A stretch of 64,000 nt of DNA from Acinetobacter sp. YWS30-1 (GTDB taxonomy: Bacteria; Pseudomonadota; Gammaproteobacteria; Pseudomonadales; Moraxellaceae). A program made the position numbers and the translations under genes. The first letter of the stretch is position 1, and each line of letters starts with the position of its first letter. Of this stretch, positions 23,515 to 34,267 are shown one piece after another. The stretch covers positions 1,178,001 through 1,242,000 of the forward strand of contig NZ_CP114606.1 in NCBI RefSeq assembly GCF_033558715.1, written 5' to 3'. The notes under the pieces were generated by a model. That model saw nothing but the letters and a program-made list of their open reading frames with translations, was not told where the DNA came from and ran no database searches.

Positions 23515-25089
23515 ATGAATTTTGGACACAACTTTATAGCAGGTAGTCGTAGTGCTGAAGGCGATAAAATCCTTAAAAGCCTGAATGCCACCACAGGTGA
23601 GGCACTGGATTTCGATTTCCATCAGGCCACCGAACAGGAAGTCAACCGTGCAGTAGAAGCTGCCCATGCTGCATTTAAAACCTATCGCCATACTTCTCCT
23701 GAACAGCGGGCTCTATTCTTAGAATCCATCGCAGATGAACTCGATGCTTTGGGTGAAGACTTCCTCAATACGATTTCTCAAGAAACGGCTTTACCTATTG
23801 CTCGTCTGCAAGGTGAACGCGGCCGTACCAGCGGGCAAATGCGCCTGTTCGCGAAAGTATTACGTCGCGGTGATTTCCTGGGTGCACGAATTGATACCGC
23901 ACTACCAGACCGTCAACCTTTACCACGACCAGACTTACGTCAGATTAAAATCGGTGTAGGGCCAGTTGCCGTTTTTGGGGCAAGTAACTTTCCTTTAGCT
24001 TTCTCCACTGCCGGAGGTGATACCGCTTCTGCATTAGCAGCAGGTTGTTCAGTAGTAGTTAAAGCGCATAGCGGTCATATGGCCACAGCAGACTATGTGG
24101 CTCAAGCCATTGAACGTGCCGTTGAAAAGACTGGCATGCCTAAGGGTGTATTTAATATGATCTATGGCAATGCAGTCGGTACCTTACTGGTCAAACATCC
24201 CCTGATTCAGGCTGTAGGATTTACCGGTTCTCTGAAAGGTGGCCGTGCACTATGCGATATGGCAGCAGCCCGTCCGCAGCCTATTCCAGTCTTTGCAGAA
24301 ATGAGTAGTATCAATCCAATGCTGATGTTACCAGAAGCCTTAAAAAACCGTGGTGATCAGATCGCCCAGGAGCTGGCGGATTCAGTAGTCCTCGGTTGTG
24401 GTCAGTTCTGTACCAATCCTGGATTGATTCTCGGAATTAAATCGCCTGAATATACCCAACTGATCGAACAGCTCAGTGAAATCATGGCAAACAAGCCACC
24501 TCAGACCATGCTCAATGCAGGTACTTTAAAAAGCTATACATCAGGTCTGTCTCATTTAGCCGAGCATGCAGGGATTCAGCATCTGGCAGGTCAGGATCAG
24601 CAAGGAGATCAGGCATTACCTCAGTTGTTTAAAGCGGATGTGGAGCTACTACTTGCAGGAAATCAGTTACTGCAGGAAGAAATCTTTGGCCCAACCACCA
24701 TCGTAATTGAAGTGGAAGACAAGGCACAGTTACTTCAGGCACTCAGCAGTATGAATGGACAGTTAACAGCCTCACTGATTGCAGAAGATCAGGATCTGGA
24801 AGAATTCGCGGAAGTAGTACCGGTATTAGAAGAAAAGGCTGGCCGTTTGTTGTTGAATGGCTATCCGACCGGGGTAGAAGTTTGTGATGCCATGGTACAT
24901 GGTGGCCCTTATCCGGCCACTTCCGATTCACGTGGCACTTCTGTAGGTACCCTGGCCATTGATCGTTATCTTCGTCCGGTCTGCTACCAGAACTATCCAC
25001 AAAATCTGTTGCCGGAGGCATTGAGAGATGAGAATCCACTAAATCTGTTAAGACTGGTCAATGGTGAAATGACCCGGGATCGTATCTAA
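23515..25089 (+). CDS. 2-oxoglutarate semialdehyde dehydrogenase (NADP+)
   Basis: This 524-residue aldehyde dehydrogenase of the fatty-aldehyde/KGSA type oxidises 2,5-dioxopentanoate to 2-oxoglutarate at the end of pentose and sugar-acid pathways. The catalytic Cys lies in GQFCTNPG (about residue 299) and the general base Glu in FAEMSSINP (about 262); VGFTGSLKGG is the cofactor-binding loop. It is the second gene of a unit whose first gene (gguC-like) is truncated, so its native promoter may be lost. An OprD-like porin follows. Confidence 0.88.
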   Translation: MNFGHNFIAGSRSAEGDKILKSLNATTGEALDFDFHQATEQEVNRAVEAAHAAFKTYRHTSPEQRALFLESIADELDALGEDFLNTISQETALPIARLQGERGRTSGQMRLFAKVLRRGDFLGARIDTALPDRQPLPRPDLRQIKIGVGPVAVFGASNFPLAFSTAGGDTASALAAGCSVVVKAHSGHMATADYVAQAIERAVEKTGMPKGVFNMIYGNAVGTLLVKHPLIQAVGFTGSLKGGRALCDMAAARPQPIPVFAEMSSINPMLMLPEALKNRGDQIAQELADSVVLGCGQFCTNPGLILGIKSPEYTQLIEQLSEIMANKPPQTMLNAGTLKSYTSGLSHLAEHAGIQHLAGQDQQGDQALPQLFKADVELLLAGNQLLQEEIFGPTTIVIEVEDKAQLLQALSSMNGQLTASLIAEDQDLEEFAEVVPVLEEKAGRLLLNGYPTGVEVCDAMVHGGPYPATSDSRGTSVGTLAIDRYLRPVCYQNYPQNLLPEALRDENPLNLLRLVNGEMTRDRI

Positions 25090-25273
25090 AAGAGAAGACA
25101 TATATAGCCAGAAGGCGGGGAACTCTATTTAACTAGGTTGCCCACTTCTAAAAAAACATAGAGGTCTATACAGACTACTAAATGCTCGCAATGAGTTAAG
25201 TATGAATTTATCTGCTTAGCCTAGATAACCATAATCTCAATAATAAATTAAGAAACATTTAAGGATGAATGTA

Positions 25274-26617
25274 ATGAATACTCTTGTGAAATTTTCACTA
25301 GTGGTAGGGACACTTATGCCTTTATCACCTGAGTTATTGGCAAATGAACTATTTGAAGACGGTCAATTTGATGTAGTCAACCGCAATTTTTATTTTTATC
25401 GTGATTTTAGAAATGGAGCTTCAAATCCTTCGGGCGCAAACACACAGTTAGCAGAAGAAGATAGAGAAGGCTATCGTAGTGAATGGGCGCATGGTGTCAT
25501 GGCAAAGTATACGTCTGGTTATACTGATACCGCCTTGCAAATAGGATTTGATACGTATGGCATGGCAGCTATAAAACTATACAGTGATGAAGTTAAGACT
25601 GGTACGAATTTAATAGAATTTGATCCTGTAACTGGTAAGACTAAAAGCTTCAATGGAGAAGTTGGAGGTGCCTTAAAAGTCAAATATAAAGACACTGTAT
25701 TGACCTATGGTAATCAATTTCCCAATGTACCAGTATTAGCGACCAATACATCTCGATTACTCCCATCTGTGAGTACAGGTGTAACTTTACAGAATACATC
25801 TATAGATCATTTAGAATTAAATGCCGGTTATTTTTATAGTATGAATCCGGTAGATTCCACAAAGGATTTAAACTTTTTTACTACAGATTATGGCTCAGCT
25901 GCTGGTATTAAAGCTGATAGTGTTAGTTTTGCTGGTGGAACCTATAAATTACCAAACACATCCGTAACTGCTTATGCTTCTGAATTAGAAGATGTTTGGA
26001 AACAATTCTTTCTAGGTGCAAATTTCCAGCATGCTCTTGAGAATAACCATAAATTTAAAGCAGCCTTTGCCGGATATAGTAATAAAGATACGGGCAAAAA
26101 AGTTGCAGGTAATATCGAAGCAAATATTGTGTCTGGTTTAGTGGGATATCAGCTAGATCAACATACTATTTCTCTAGGATATCAACAGGTATTTGGTGAT
26201 GAACCTTTTGACTGGGTAGGATACTCCACAATTGGCGGTAATATTTCAATTTTAAATGCAGCGCAGTTTGCTAGTTTTTCTGAAGCAAATGAAAAATCAC
26301 TCCAGCTTAAATATGAAACAGATCTGAGCACTTATGGATTGCCCGGCCTAAGCCTAATGGGGCGGTATATTTATGGTTGGGATGTAGACAATAGTAATAG
26401 TGACAATACTTTTTATACTCGAAGATTTATTTACGACCCTAGCAAAGACAATAAGCATTGGGAACGTAACATTCAATTAGCTTATAAGGTTGCTTCGGGT
26501 TTTGCTAAAGGTATGGATATTAAATTGCGACAAGCTACTCACCGAGCGACTAAAGGCTATCGATATAATGATATTGATGAGCTTCGGGTTATTATTGAAT
26601 ATCCTTTTTCATTTTAA
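25274..26617 (+). CDS. OprD-family outer-membrane porin
   Basis: This protein of about 447 residues begins with a signal peptide (MNTLVKFSLVVGTLMPLSPELLA) and ends in an aromatic beta-strand (DELRVIIEYPFSF), as outer-membrane beta-barrels do. The mature start (FEDGQFDVVNRNFYFYRDFRNG) and GYRSEWAHGVMAKYTSGYTD are typical of OprD channels for amino acids and organic acids. The start at 25274 is chosen because AAGGA lies eight bases before it; the ATG at 25265 overlaps that site. Its place after the dehydrogenase suggests uptake of the sugar acid degraded by that pathway. Confidence 0.85.
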   Translation: MNTLVKFSLVVGTLMPLSPELLANELFEDGQFDVVNRNFYFYRDFRNGASNPSGANTQLAEEDREGYRSEWAHGVMAKYTSGYTDTALQIGFDTYGMAAIKLYSDEVKTGTNLIEFDPVTGKTKSFNGEVGGALKVKYKDTVLTYGNQFPNVPVLATNTSRLLPSVSTGVTLQNTSIDHLELNAGYFYSMNPVDSTKDLNFFTTDYGSAAGIKADSVSFAGGTYKLPNTSVTAYASELEDVWKQFFLGANFQHALENNHKFKAAFAGYSNKDTGKKVAGNIEANIVSGLVGYQLDQHTISLGYQQVFGDEPFDWVGYSTIGGNISILNAAQFASFSEANEKSLQLKYETDLSTYGLPGLSLMGRYIYGWDVDNSNSDNTFYTRRFIYDPSKDNKHWERNIQLAYKVASGFAKGMDIKLRQATHRATKGYRYNDIDELRVIIEYPFSF

Positions 26618-27410
26618 ATGACTCAAAACTCTTAAATATTTTCATTTTTAAATTTGAGTAGAGTAAATTGTTCTAGGATGATTCTTTATGAGTCATCCTG
26701 AAACTATTTTGAATTAAAAAATAATTTACATTGTTTATAGGCTATTTAAGCCATCCAAGGTTTAAATTACCTCAAGTCTCTTCTTGCACCTTATTAGTTC
26801 GATTAAAAAAATGCACATAATTTAAACTGAAGAAAGAGTAGAAAAATGACTATTGTTTAAGTTGTCTTAAGTCTTCAGGATCAACTTTCAATTTATCAGG
26901 TGCAGATCATAAATTTCGATAGGAAGGAGCAGATCTGTTTCAATTCGCTTTTTAACCCATACTTATGGAAATTACGGCCATTGATAATTTATTTTCATGA
27001 TACCCAACATGTAGATAAAAATTGATGGCAAAAAACCGAATTAAGCACACATTAAGTTTATAGGTGAATTTGTCTGATTTTTAATTTAAGTAATTGAATT
27101 ATAATGATTAAATTATGATTTTTGGTAAAATTAAGCAAAATCTGCAAATTAACCTTCTAATGCACAAATCGCATGGTTTGGCAATGTGCCGATTCGAAAA
27201 AAGGTTCATTTTCACGTAGAATACTGCTGTCGGTGAATCACGCTGACAATTTTTACGAATTTTTCAGGCAAAGTTGAATATGTATTGATATTCCTTTGAC
27301 TGAGGTGCAACCAGCACCACTACTTTCAAAGTTTATTTAAGTAACCGGTTCGCTGAAATTAGGCCAAAAGCCTGATGATCAGAAACTCAATCCAAAGCAA
27401 GGGGCTATAT
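26618..27410. other. Long AT-rich intergenic region before icd
   Basis: This region of about 790 bases has no convincing gene. A hairpin AGGATGA...TCATCCT (26675-26699) after the porin may end its transcript, although no T run follows. The icd promoter must lie further right; I see no clear -35/-10 pair that I would defend. Confidence 0.5.
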
Positions 27411-29648
27411 ATGGCTGGTGGAAAGTCAACAATCATTTACACACTGACCGACGAGGCGCCATTATTGGCGACTTACTCTCTACTGCCGATCATTGAGACC
27501 TTTACTAAGCCGGCGGGCGTTGAGATTGTTAAGACAGACATCTCTGTAGCCGCACGCGTACTTGCAGAATTCGCAGACTATCTAAGCGATGAGCAGAAAG
27601 TTTCAGATAACCTGGCAGAATTAGGTCGTCTTACTCAGGACCCAGATACTAATATCATTAAACTCCCTAATATTAGTGCGTCTGTTGCTCAGTTGACGTC
27701 ATGCATTAAAGAACTTCAGTCTAAGGGCTATGCACTGCCTGATTATCCGGAAAACCCGACTACTGAAGAAGAAAAAGCAATTAAAGCGCGTTATAGCAAG
27801 TGCCTAGGTTCAGCAGTGAACCCAGTACTTCGTGAAGGTAACTCTGACCGTCGTGCGCCGACAGCAGTGAAAAACTACGCGAAAAAACACCCACATTCTA
27901 TGGGTGAATGGAAACCTTGGTCACAAACTCACGTTTCTCACATGCAAGAAGGCGACTTCTACCATGGCGAAAAGTCTATGACTTTAGACCGTGCACGTAA
28001 TGTGAAAATGGAACTGATCACCAAGTCTGGTGAAACTATCGTTCTTAAGCCAAAAGTTGCGCTTCAAGACGGCGAAATCATCGACTCAATGTTCATGAGC
28101 AAAAAAGCCCTTTGCGACTTCTATGAAAAAGAATTAGAAGATTGTAAAGAAGCTGGCATCCTGTTCTCTTTACACGTTAAAGCGACCATGATGAAAGTAT
28201 CACACCCGATCGTATTCGGTCACTGTGTGCGTATTTACTACAAAGATGCGTTTGAGAAACACGGTAAATTATTCGACGAGCTCGGCATTAACGTAAACAA
28301 CGGTATGGCTGGTCTTTACGAAAAAATCGAATCTTTACCGACTTCTTTACGTGAAGAAATCATTGAAGATCTTCATGCATGTCAAGAACACCGTCCAGCA
28401 CTTGCGATGGTTGATTCTGCAAAAGGTATTACCAACTTCCATTCTCCAAACGACGTGATTGTAGATGCTTCTATGCCTGCAATGATCCGTACTGGCGGTA
28501 AAATGTGGGGTGCTGACGGTAAACCTTACGACTGTAAAGCAGTTATGCCTGAATCTACATTCGCACGTATTTATCAGGAAATGATCAACTTCTGTAAATG
28601 GAATGGTAACTTCGACCCACGTACTATGGGTACAGTTCCTAACGTTGGTCTGATGGCTCAAAAAGCTGAAGAATACGGTTCTCACGACAAGACTTTCGAA
28701 ATTCCAGAAGCGGGTGTTGCGAACATCACTGACCTTGAAACTGGTGAAGTGTTGATGTCTCAAAACGTGGAAGAAGGTGATATCTGGCGTATGTGCCAGG
28801 TGAAAGACGCACCGATCCGCGACTGGGTGAAACTGGCTGTAACTCGTGCACGTAACTCTGGCATGCCAGCAATCTTCTGGCTTGACCCGTACCGTCCACA
28901 CGAAAACGAACTGATCAAAAAAGTTCAAACATACCTGAAAGACCACGATACAGAAGGCTTGGACATCCAAATCATGTCTCAAGTACGTGCGATGCGTTAT
29001 ACACTTGAACGTGTTGCTCGTGGCCTAGATACCATTTCAGTAACAGGTAACATCCTGCGTGACTACCTGACTGACCTGTTCCCAATCATGGAGCTTGGTA
29101 CTTCTGCGAAAATGCTGTCTATCGTGCCTCTAATGGCAGGTGGCGGTATGTACGAAACTGGTGCTGGTGGTTCTGCGCCTAAACACGTACAACAATTGGT
29201 AGAAGAAAACCACTTACGTTGGGATTCTCTAGGTGAGTTCTTGGCATTGGCTGTTTCTCTGGAAGAAATGGGCATTAAAGAAAACAATGCACGTGCGAAA
29301 CTGCTTGCGAAAACACTGGATGCTGCGACTGGTAAATTGCTTGACAATGACAAGTCTCCATCACGTCGTACTGGCGAGCTAGACAACCGTGGCAGCCACT
29401 TCTACCTGGCTAAATTCTGGGCTGAAGAACTTGTAGCGCAAGACGAAGATGCAGAATTGAAAGCGAAATTTGCACCGATCGCTCAATCTCTTGCTGAAAA
29501 TGAAGAGAAGATCGTGAGCGAATTGAATGCAGTTCAAGGCCAATCTGTAGATATCGGTGGTTACTATGCAGTTGATCCTGCAAAAGTAAATGCTGTAATG
29601 CGTCCAAGTGCTACATTGAACCAAATCATTGAATCACTAAACGCTTAA
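27411..29648 (+). CDS. icd: Monomeric isocitrate dehydrogenase (NADP+)
   Basis: This 745-residue, monomer-type enzyme converts isocitrate to 2-oxoglutarate in the TCA cycle. The length and sequence ([72 protein letters not shown]) are those of the Icd-II class, distinct from the usual 400-residue dimeric enzyme. The start at 27411 has AAGGGG seven bases upstream; an in-frame start 36 bases earlier has none. Codon use is strongly biased, as for a highly expressed gene. A strong terminator follows. Confidence 0.97.
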   Translation: MAGGKSTIIYTLTDEAPLLATYSLLPIIETFTKPAGVEIVKTDISVAARVLAEFADYLSDEQKVSDNLAELGRLTQDPDTNIIKLPNISASVAQLTSCIKELQSKGYALPDYPENPTTEEEKAIKARYSKCLGSAVNPVLREGNSDRRAPTAVKNYAKKHPHSMGEWKPWSQTHVSHMQEGDFYHGEKSMTLDRARNVKMELITKSGETIVLKPKVALQDGEIIDSMFMSKKALCDFYEKELEDCKEAGILFSLHVKATMMKVSHPIVFGHCVRIYYKDAFEKHGKLFDELGINVNNGMAGLYEKIESLPTSLREEIIEDLHACQEHRPALAMVDSAKGITNFHSPNDVIVDASMPAMIRTGGKMWGADGKPYDCKAVMPESTFARIYQEMINFCKWNGNFDPRTMGTVPNVGLMAQKAEEYGSHDKTFEIPEAGVANITDLETGEVLMSQNVEEGDIWRMCQVKDAPIRDWVKLAVTRARNSGMPAIFWLDPYRPHENELIKKVQTYLKDHDTEGLDIQIMSQVRAMRYTLERVARGLDTISVTGNILRDYLTDLFPIMELGTSAKMLSIVPLMAGGGMYETGAGGSAPKHVQQLVEENHLRWDSLGEFLALAVSLEEMGIKENNARAKLLAKTLDAATGKLLDNDKSPSRRTGELDNRGSHFYLAKFWAEELVAQDEDAELKAKFAPIAQSLAENEEKIVSELNAVQGQSVDIGGYYAVDPAKVNAVMRPSATLNQIIESLNA

Positions 29649-29684
29649 TCAGGCTGTACTAGCTTTAAAGCTCGTAAAGTGAAT

Positions 29685-29713
29685 AAAACCGGTGCTTAGG
29701 CGCCGGTTTTTTA
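29685..29713 (+). terminator. Rho-independent terminator of icd
   Basis: ACCGGTGC-TTAG-GCGCCGGT (one G-U pair) is followed by TTTTTT, about 40 bases after the icd stop. Confidence 0.9.
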
Positions 29714-29896
29714 TTGTTTTTAGATATACATTTAGATAAGAAATGAAGAAATGAGATTTCAGTTAAGTTTCTGATCTATCGTTATTTGATTGAATAATCG
29801 AAATGATTAAAAAATAATTCTGAAATTGTTATATTGATTTAAAGTATAAGCGCTATATTAAAAAAAAGGTTTTATTGACCTGGGTAGGGTAGAGCC

Positions 29897-30940
29897 ATGA
29901 GTAATCAGATATTCATACAGCAGACTTTTGATGGTCCGGTGGATATTGTTGGCGATATTCATGGTGAGATTGATGCGCTACAACAATTGTTAGAAGTATT
30001 GGGCTACGATCTGCAAGGTCGTCATCCTGAACAGCGTAAACTGATTTTTGTCGGGGATCTGTGTGATCGTGGACCAGACAGTATCGCTGTCATCAGACAG
30101 GTTAAAACCTTAATAGAAAATGGCAATGCGCAATGCATTCTGGGTAATCATGAAATCAACTTGTTAACCGATACGCTACGGGAAGGCAATGGCTGGTTTT
30201 TTGGTTCACCGCATCAGGATGATCTCAAAACTTTTGATTCAGTTCAGGCTTCAATTCAGGATCGTGCATGGATTCTAGAATTTCTAAACAGCCTGCCTTT
30301 GGCTCTAGATGCACCCCATTTAAGAATTGTGCATGCTTGCTGGGATACACAGGCAATTCAACAATTGAAATCTGTTCCTTTTAATTCAATCAGACAGGCT
30401 TATGATCATTTTGTCCTGAAAAATGAGCTTGAGTTACAGACTTTAGGCTTTGATGAATATATCCAGAGTGAACAGCAGCAATATCAGGGACAATTCAAGG
30501 ATCCAGCAGCCAGTATTCCCTTATTAAAATATATCGCTGAAAAAGAGTTACGCGACCAGATGCAAAATCCGATTCGTACCTTAAGCTCAGGCGCAGAAAA
30601 AATTGCACAACGTCCAGTCTATGCAGGGGGGCGCTGGCGTATGATTGACCGTTTGCCATGGTGGGAGCGTTATACAGATAAGATACCTGTGGTGATTGGC
30701 CATTATTGGAGAAACTTTAAAACCACCGAAGAAAAATCCGGTCTGTTTAAGCATATTGATGCCTTGCAATGGTTTGGTCAGCAGCAGAATGTATTTTGTG
30801 TCGACTATTCAGTGGGCAGGCGTTATCGCGATCGTCAGCAACAGGCTGAGTTTGCCCATCATCTCGGGGCTTTAAGATGGCCTGAAAATCTGGTGATTTT
30901 TGAAGATGGCCAGCAGTATTTCACTCAAAAAATGACGTAA
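29897..30940 (+). CDS. Metallophosphoesterase (diadenosine tetraphosphatase/PrpE-like)
   Basis: This 347-residue calcineurin-like phosphoesterase has DIVGDIHGEIDALQQLL (near residue 17), FVGDLCDRGPDS (about 52) and ILGNHEINLL (about 80) as metal-binding motifs, with IVHACWDTQ and VIGHYWR as later His sites. Family members hydrolyse symmetrical dinucleotide polyphosphates or phosphoproteins. It stands alone and ends at a terminator shared with the convergent osmC-like gene. Confidence 0.8.
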   Translation: MSNQIFIQQTFDGPVDIVGDIHGEIDALQQLLEVLGYDLQGRHPEQRKLIFVGDLCDRGPDSIAVIRQVKTLIENGNAQCILGNHEINLLTDTLREGNGWFFGSPHQDDLKTFDSVQASIQDRAWILEFLNSLPLALDAPHLRIVHACWDTQAIQQLKSVPFNSIRQAYDHFVLKNELELQTLGFDEYIQSEQQQYQGQFKDPAASIPLLKYIAEKELRDQMQNPIRTLSSGAEKIAQRPVYAGGRWRMIDRLPWWERYTDKIPVVIGHYWRNFKTTEEKSGLFKHIDALQWFGQQQNVFCVDYSVGRRYRDRQQQAEFAHHLGALRWPENLVIFEDGQQYFTQKMT

Positions 30941-30967
30941 AAAAAGCAGCCACGAAGACTGCTTTTT
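30941..30967. terminator. Bidirectional terminator
   Basis: AAAAAGCAG...CTGCTTTTT with a 9-base loop lies between two convergent genes and has U tracts in both directions. Confidence 0.85.
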
Positions 30968-30983
30968 TATTGAAATTAGCGGA

Positions 30984-31406
30984 TTATTCCACTTCTACAA
31001 TTTCAAAATCGTGAGTAATTTCGACCCCACCGTCAGATAGCATTTTACTGGCAGAACAGTATTTCTCAGCAGAAAGTTCTACGGCTTTAGCGACCTGTTT
31101 CTCTTTGATGCCTTTACCGCTGACCACAAAGTGTAGATGGATTTTGGTAAATACCGCAGGAATTGTATCGGCACGTTCTGCTTTTAATTCACAGCGAACA
31201 TCAGTAATCTCCTGACGTGCTTTCTTTAAAATTGTCACAATGTCAAAAGAAGCACAACCGCCCAGACCGGTTAAAATCAGTTCCATTGGGCGAGGACCAC
31301 GGTTTTCACCGCCATATTCAGGTGAACCATCCATGATGATACTGTGACCACTTTGAGTTTTTGCTTCAAAAGCAACATTCTCTAGCCAATGAACACTCGT
31401 TTGCAT
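30984..31406 (-). CDS. OsmC-family protein
   Basis: This 140-residue OsmC/Ohr-fold protein has both redox cysteines in place, in GLGGCASFD and EKYCSASKML. It belongs to the YhfA-like group of the family, which is less well characterised than the OsmC and Ohr peroxidases. It is transcribed divergently from the crp/vfr gene; the intergenic region is about 147 bases and should hold both promoters. Confidence 0.85.
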   Translation of the reverse strand: MQTSVHWLENVAFEAKTQSGHSIIMDGSPEYGGENRGPRPMELILTGLGGCASFDIVTILKKARQEITDVRCELKAERADTIPAVFTKIHLHFVVSGKGIKEKQVAKAVELSAEKYCSASKMLSDGGVEITHDFEIVEVE

Positions 31407-31553
31407 TGCAACTACCTAAAAAAAGCTATAAATTTACGAAGTAACTGTACACTAACATAAATTGGGTTGATAAGGAATTTCAATCCCACTGTGTGACAAG
31501 TTCACATTAGGTCTTGTGCGATCTATAAATTATCCATATTCGGAACTGTAAGC

Positions 31554-32261
31554 ATGACTTCAAACTTTTCACAATTAAGCACAGACGCACTTTCGCCGGG
31601 GCAACTACCTGAATCAGTGAAGGCGTTATTAAAACGTGCATATATCAATCGCTATCCAAAACGTACCACGATCGTGGATGCAGGATCAGAATCTAAATCG
31701 CTGTATTTAATTCTGAAGGGGTCTGTGTCTATCATTCTTCGTGAAGATGATGAACGTGAGATTGTGGTAGCTTATTTAAATGCGGGAGACTTCTTTGGGG
31801 AAATGGGTCTTTTCGAAGCAAATCCACAGCGTACTGCAGAAGTGCGTACTCGTGATGTCTGTGAAATTGCTGAAATTACCTATGAAAACTTTCATGAAAT
31901 TAGCAAACAATATCCAGACCTTAGCTATGCAGTTTTTGCCCAGCTGGTTCGCCGTCTGAAAAATACCACACGTAAAGTGACTGACCTGGCATTTATTGAT
32001 GTATCTGGTCGTATCGCACGTTGTCTGATTGACTTGTCATCTCAGCCAGAAGCGATGATCTTGCCAAATGGTCGTCAGATCCGTATTACCCGTCAGGAAA
32101 TTGGCCGTATTGTTGGGTGTTCACGTGAAATGGTCGGTCGTGTTCTAAAAACTCTAGAAGAACAGGGCATGATTGAAACCGATGGTAAGGCGATTCTGAT
32201 TTTTGATGCATCGCTGGAAGAACCTGAAGCAGTGGGTGCTGGCGAGTTCGAAGACGAATAA
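31554..32261 (+). CDS. vfr: CRP/Vfr-type cAMP receptor transcription factor
   Basis: This 235-residue regulator has an N-terminal cyclic-nucleotide-binding barrel (SLYLILKGSVSIILRE, FFGEMGLFE, QRTAEVRTRDVCEIAEI with the phosphate-binding Arg and Ser/Thr region). A long dimer helix follows, then a HTH_Crp domain (RITRQEIGRIVGCSREMVGRVLKTLEEQGMI). The GxFFGEMGLF and RTAEV motifs are those of cAMP-responsive CRP/Vfr proteins rather than Fnr. It is a likely global regulator of carbon use and surface functions. Confidence 0.9.
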   Translation: MTSNFSQLSTDALSPGQLPESVKALLKRAYINRYPKRTTIVDAGSESKSLYLILKGSVSIILREDDEREIVVAYLNAGDFFGEMGLFEANPQRTAEVRTRDVCEIAEITYENFHEISKQYPDLSYAVFAQLVRRLKNTTRKVTDLAFIDVSGRIARCLIDLSSQPEAMILPNGRQIRITRQEIGRIVGCSREMVGRVLKTLEEQGMIETDGKAILIFDASLEEPEAVGAGEFEDE

Positions 32262-32275
32262 GCCAAAAGCACGAT

Positions 32276-32305
32276 AAAAAGCAAATCTTCGGATTTGCTT
32301 TTTTT
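32276..32305 (+). terminator. Terminator of the CRP/Vfr gene
   Basis: AAAAAGCAAATC-TTCG-GATTTGC followed by seven T. Confidence 0.92.
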
Positions 32306-32454
32306 ATTCCTGTTTAAAAATTTCAGCCTGATTCAGAACATAACAAATTGGCACAAGCTTGTTAGAAAAGATGATTTAAGTCCGTCTTATAATTCCGATA
32401 GGCTATAGCACACTTGCTCTTGATAAATAACAGATAAACTTAAAGGACATTTTT

Positions 32455-33504
32455 ATGCAATTCAGACCATTGGCGGATACGGGAATCTTATTGCCAGAAA
32501 TCTGTTTGGGCACCATGACTTTTGGTGAGCAAAATACTCAGGAAGAGGCTTTTCAGCAATTAGACTATGCCTTGGAGCAAGGTTTATATTTCTGGGATAC
32601 CGCAGAAATGTATCCGGTGCCACCCAAGCCTGAAACGCAAGGGGCAACTGAACGCATTATTGGTAACTGGATTGCTTCACGTGGTGGTCGTGACAAACTA
32701 TTTTTAGCTTCGAAAATTGCGGGTCCGTCACAAGGTGGGAGCCATATCCGTGATGGTCAGACCCGGTTTGTGGCAGATGAGATTGCATCAGCAATTGATA
32801 ATTCATTGTCACGTTTGCAAACTGATTATATCGACCTGTACCAATTGCACTGGCCTCAGCGCGCAACCAATTTCTTTGGCAAGCTGGGTTATGGCAATGC
32901 AGAAGCTGCAGATGATCGTGCCGTAACGAATCTGGAAGAAACCCTGACTGCTTTGCATGACGAAATTAAGAAAGGTCGTATCCGTTATATTGGCTTGTCC
33001 AATGAAACCCCTTGGGGCACCATGAAGTTCCTGCATCTGGCAGAGAAATTGGGACTTTCTAAATTTGTTAGCGTGCAAAATCCGTATAGCTTGCTGAATC
33101 GGACTTATGAAATTGGTATGTCGGAAATTGCCAAATACGAAGGTATAGGTTTGCTGGCTTATTCTCCACTGGCATTCGGTTATCTGACTGGTAAATTCCG
33201 AAATGGTGCACGTCCAGCCAATGCACGTGTGACTTTATTTTCACGTTTTAGCCGTTATAGCAATCCGGAAAGCGAGTGGGCCGTCGAGCAATATGCACAA
33301 CTGGCTGAGCAGCATGGCCTGACCTTAACCCAGTTGTCACTGGCTTTCATTAAACAGCAGTTCTTCGTGACCAGTACCATTATCGGTGCGACCAATCTGG
33401 ATCAGCTCAAAGAAAACATTCAGGCGTTTGACGTGAATCTGTCTGAAGAAGTCTTGCAGGGCATTGAAGCCATTCACCGTCAGCAACCCAATCCGGCACC
33501 ATAA
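32455..33504 (+). CDS. Aldo/keto reductase (Tas-like)
   Basis: This 349-residue NADPH-dependent aldo/keto reductase has a TIM-barrel fold. The catalytic tetrad is visible as Asp in WDTAEMYP, Tyr in the same motif, Lys in LASKIAG and His in YQLHWPQR. The long insert (GSHIRDGQTRFVADEI...) is typical of the Tas/YakC subgroup. The ATG at 32455 has AAAGGACAT just upstream. It is monocistronic with its own terminator; the physiological substrate is unknown. Confidence 0.88.
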   Translation: MQFRPLADTGILLPEICLGTMTFGEQNTQEEAFQQLDYALEQGLYFWDTAEMYPVPPKPETQGATERIIGNWIASRGGRDKLFLASKIAGPSQGGSHIRDGQTRFVADEIASAIDNSLSRLQTDYIDLYQLHWPQRATNFFGKLGYGNAEAADDRAVTNLEETLTALHDEIKKGRIRYIGLSNETPWGTMKFLHLAEKLGLSKFVSVQNPYSLLNRTYEIGMSEIAKYEGIGLLAYSPLAFGYLTGKFRNGARPANARVTLFSRFSRYSNPESEWAVEQYAQLAEQHGLTLTQLSLAFIKQQFFVTSTIIGATNLDQLKENIQAFDVNLSEEVLQGIEAIHRQQPNPAP

Positions 33505-33523
33505 TTGTTCAAGTGTTCTCTTT

Positions 33524-33550
33524 AAATGCCCTTCAAGTGAGGGCATTTTT
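33524..33550 (+). terminator. Terminator of the aldo/keto reductase gene
   Basis: AAATGCCCT-TCAAGTG-AGGGCATTTTT. Confidence 0.9.
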
Positions 33551-33648
33551 GTTTCAATAAAGGATCAAATTTAATGATAAACAACATAGCGAGAAAAGGA
33601 TAAAGGCAGCATAATCAAAACAAGATTCATCAATAGGATTTAATAAAA

Positions 33649-34014
33649 ATGAATAATGAAACGGATATTTCTAAATCCCAAGTATTAGCCAAAGCTATAT
33701 TCAACTTAGCTGAACAGTTGCAATTGCAAGAATCCGAGCTTGCATTAGTTCTGGATCTATCTAAAGCAGAATTATCGTCAATCATAAATCAAAAAGAATT
33801 AGAACCAGATACTAGCGCAGGTAAAAGAGCAATAACTTTAATCAATATCTATCAAGCGTTATTTAGCTTGAATGGTGGGGATTTGAGCTGGATGCGCCAG
33901 TTTATCAATTCGCCTAACAAGCTTTTGGATGAGCAAACGCCAAGATCCTTGATGCAAACAGAATATGGTTTGAGTGCAGTATTGCGATTACTAGGACGCT
34001 TGCAACCGCACTAA
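33649..34014 (+). CDS. MbcA/ParS/Xre-type antitoxin-like protein (DUF2384)
   Basis: This 121-residue protein has an N-terminal HTH-like segment (QLQLQESELALVLDLSKAELSSIINQKELEP) and a C-terminal MbcA/ParS toxin-binding domain (AITLINIYQALFSLNGGDLSWMRQFINSPNKLLDEQTPRSLMQTEYGLSAVLRLLGRL). This domain normally neutralises RES-type toxins. No RES gene is adjacent, so it appears to be an orphan, perhaps domesticated as a regulator. It lies between a terminator and clpB. Confidence 0.75.
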   Translation: MNNETDISKSQVLAKAIFNLAEQLQLQESELALVLDLSKAELSSIINQKELEPDTSAGKRAITLINIYQALFSLNGGDLSWMRQFINSPNKLLDEQTPRSLMQTEYGLSAVLRLLGRLQPH

Positions 34015-34112
34015 AGGTCTTTCTCTATTTTCTACCCATCCGAAAAATAGCAGAGTAAATTAAATCAGATATTCATTATTGATCTTCACTTTAAAAATTC
34101 TACTTTCGCTCA

Positions 34113-34141
34113 CTTGAAATATTTTCATTGAATACCAATAT
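34113..34141 (+). promoter_or_regulatory. Candidate heat-shock (sigma-32) promoter of clpB
   Basis: CTTGAAA at 34113-34119 matches the sigma-32 -35 element. About 13 bases later TACCAATAT only partly resembles the -10 consensus CCCCATNT. It is about 150 bases upstream of clpB, a known heat-shock gene family. Confidence 0.4.
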
Positions 34142-34267
34142 TAATACTGATAACTCTGTCTTTTATTTAATTAAATTTTTGAAAAATATATAAAAAATTA
34201 TTTGAAATTTTATTTCCAGCACCCATATATCCATCAAGTAGAAAATTTGTTGTGAGGAATAACAAGA

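Noticed and set aside
28347..28982. 211-residue minus-strand ORF within icd
   Set aside because: It lies wholly within the highly codon-biased icd gene in a shadow frame and has no family resemblance.
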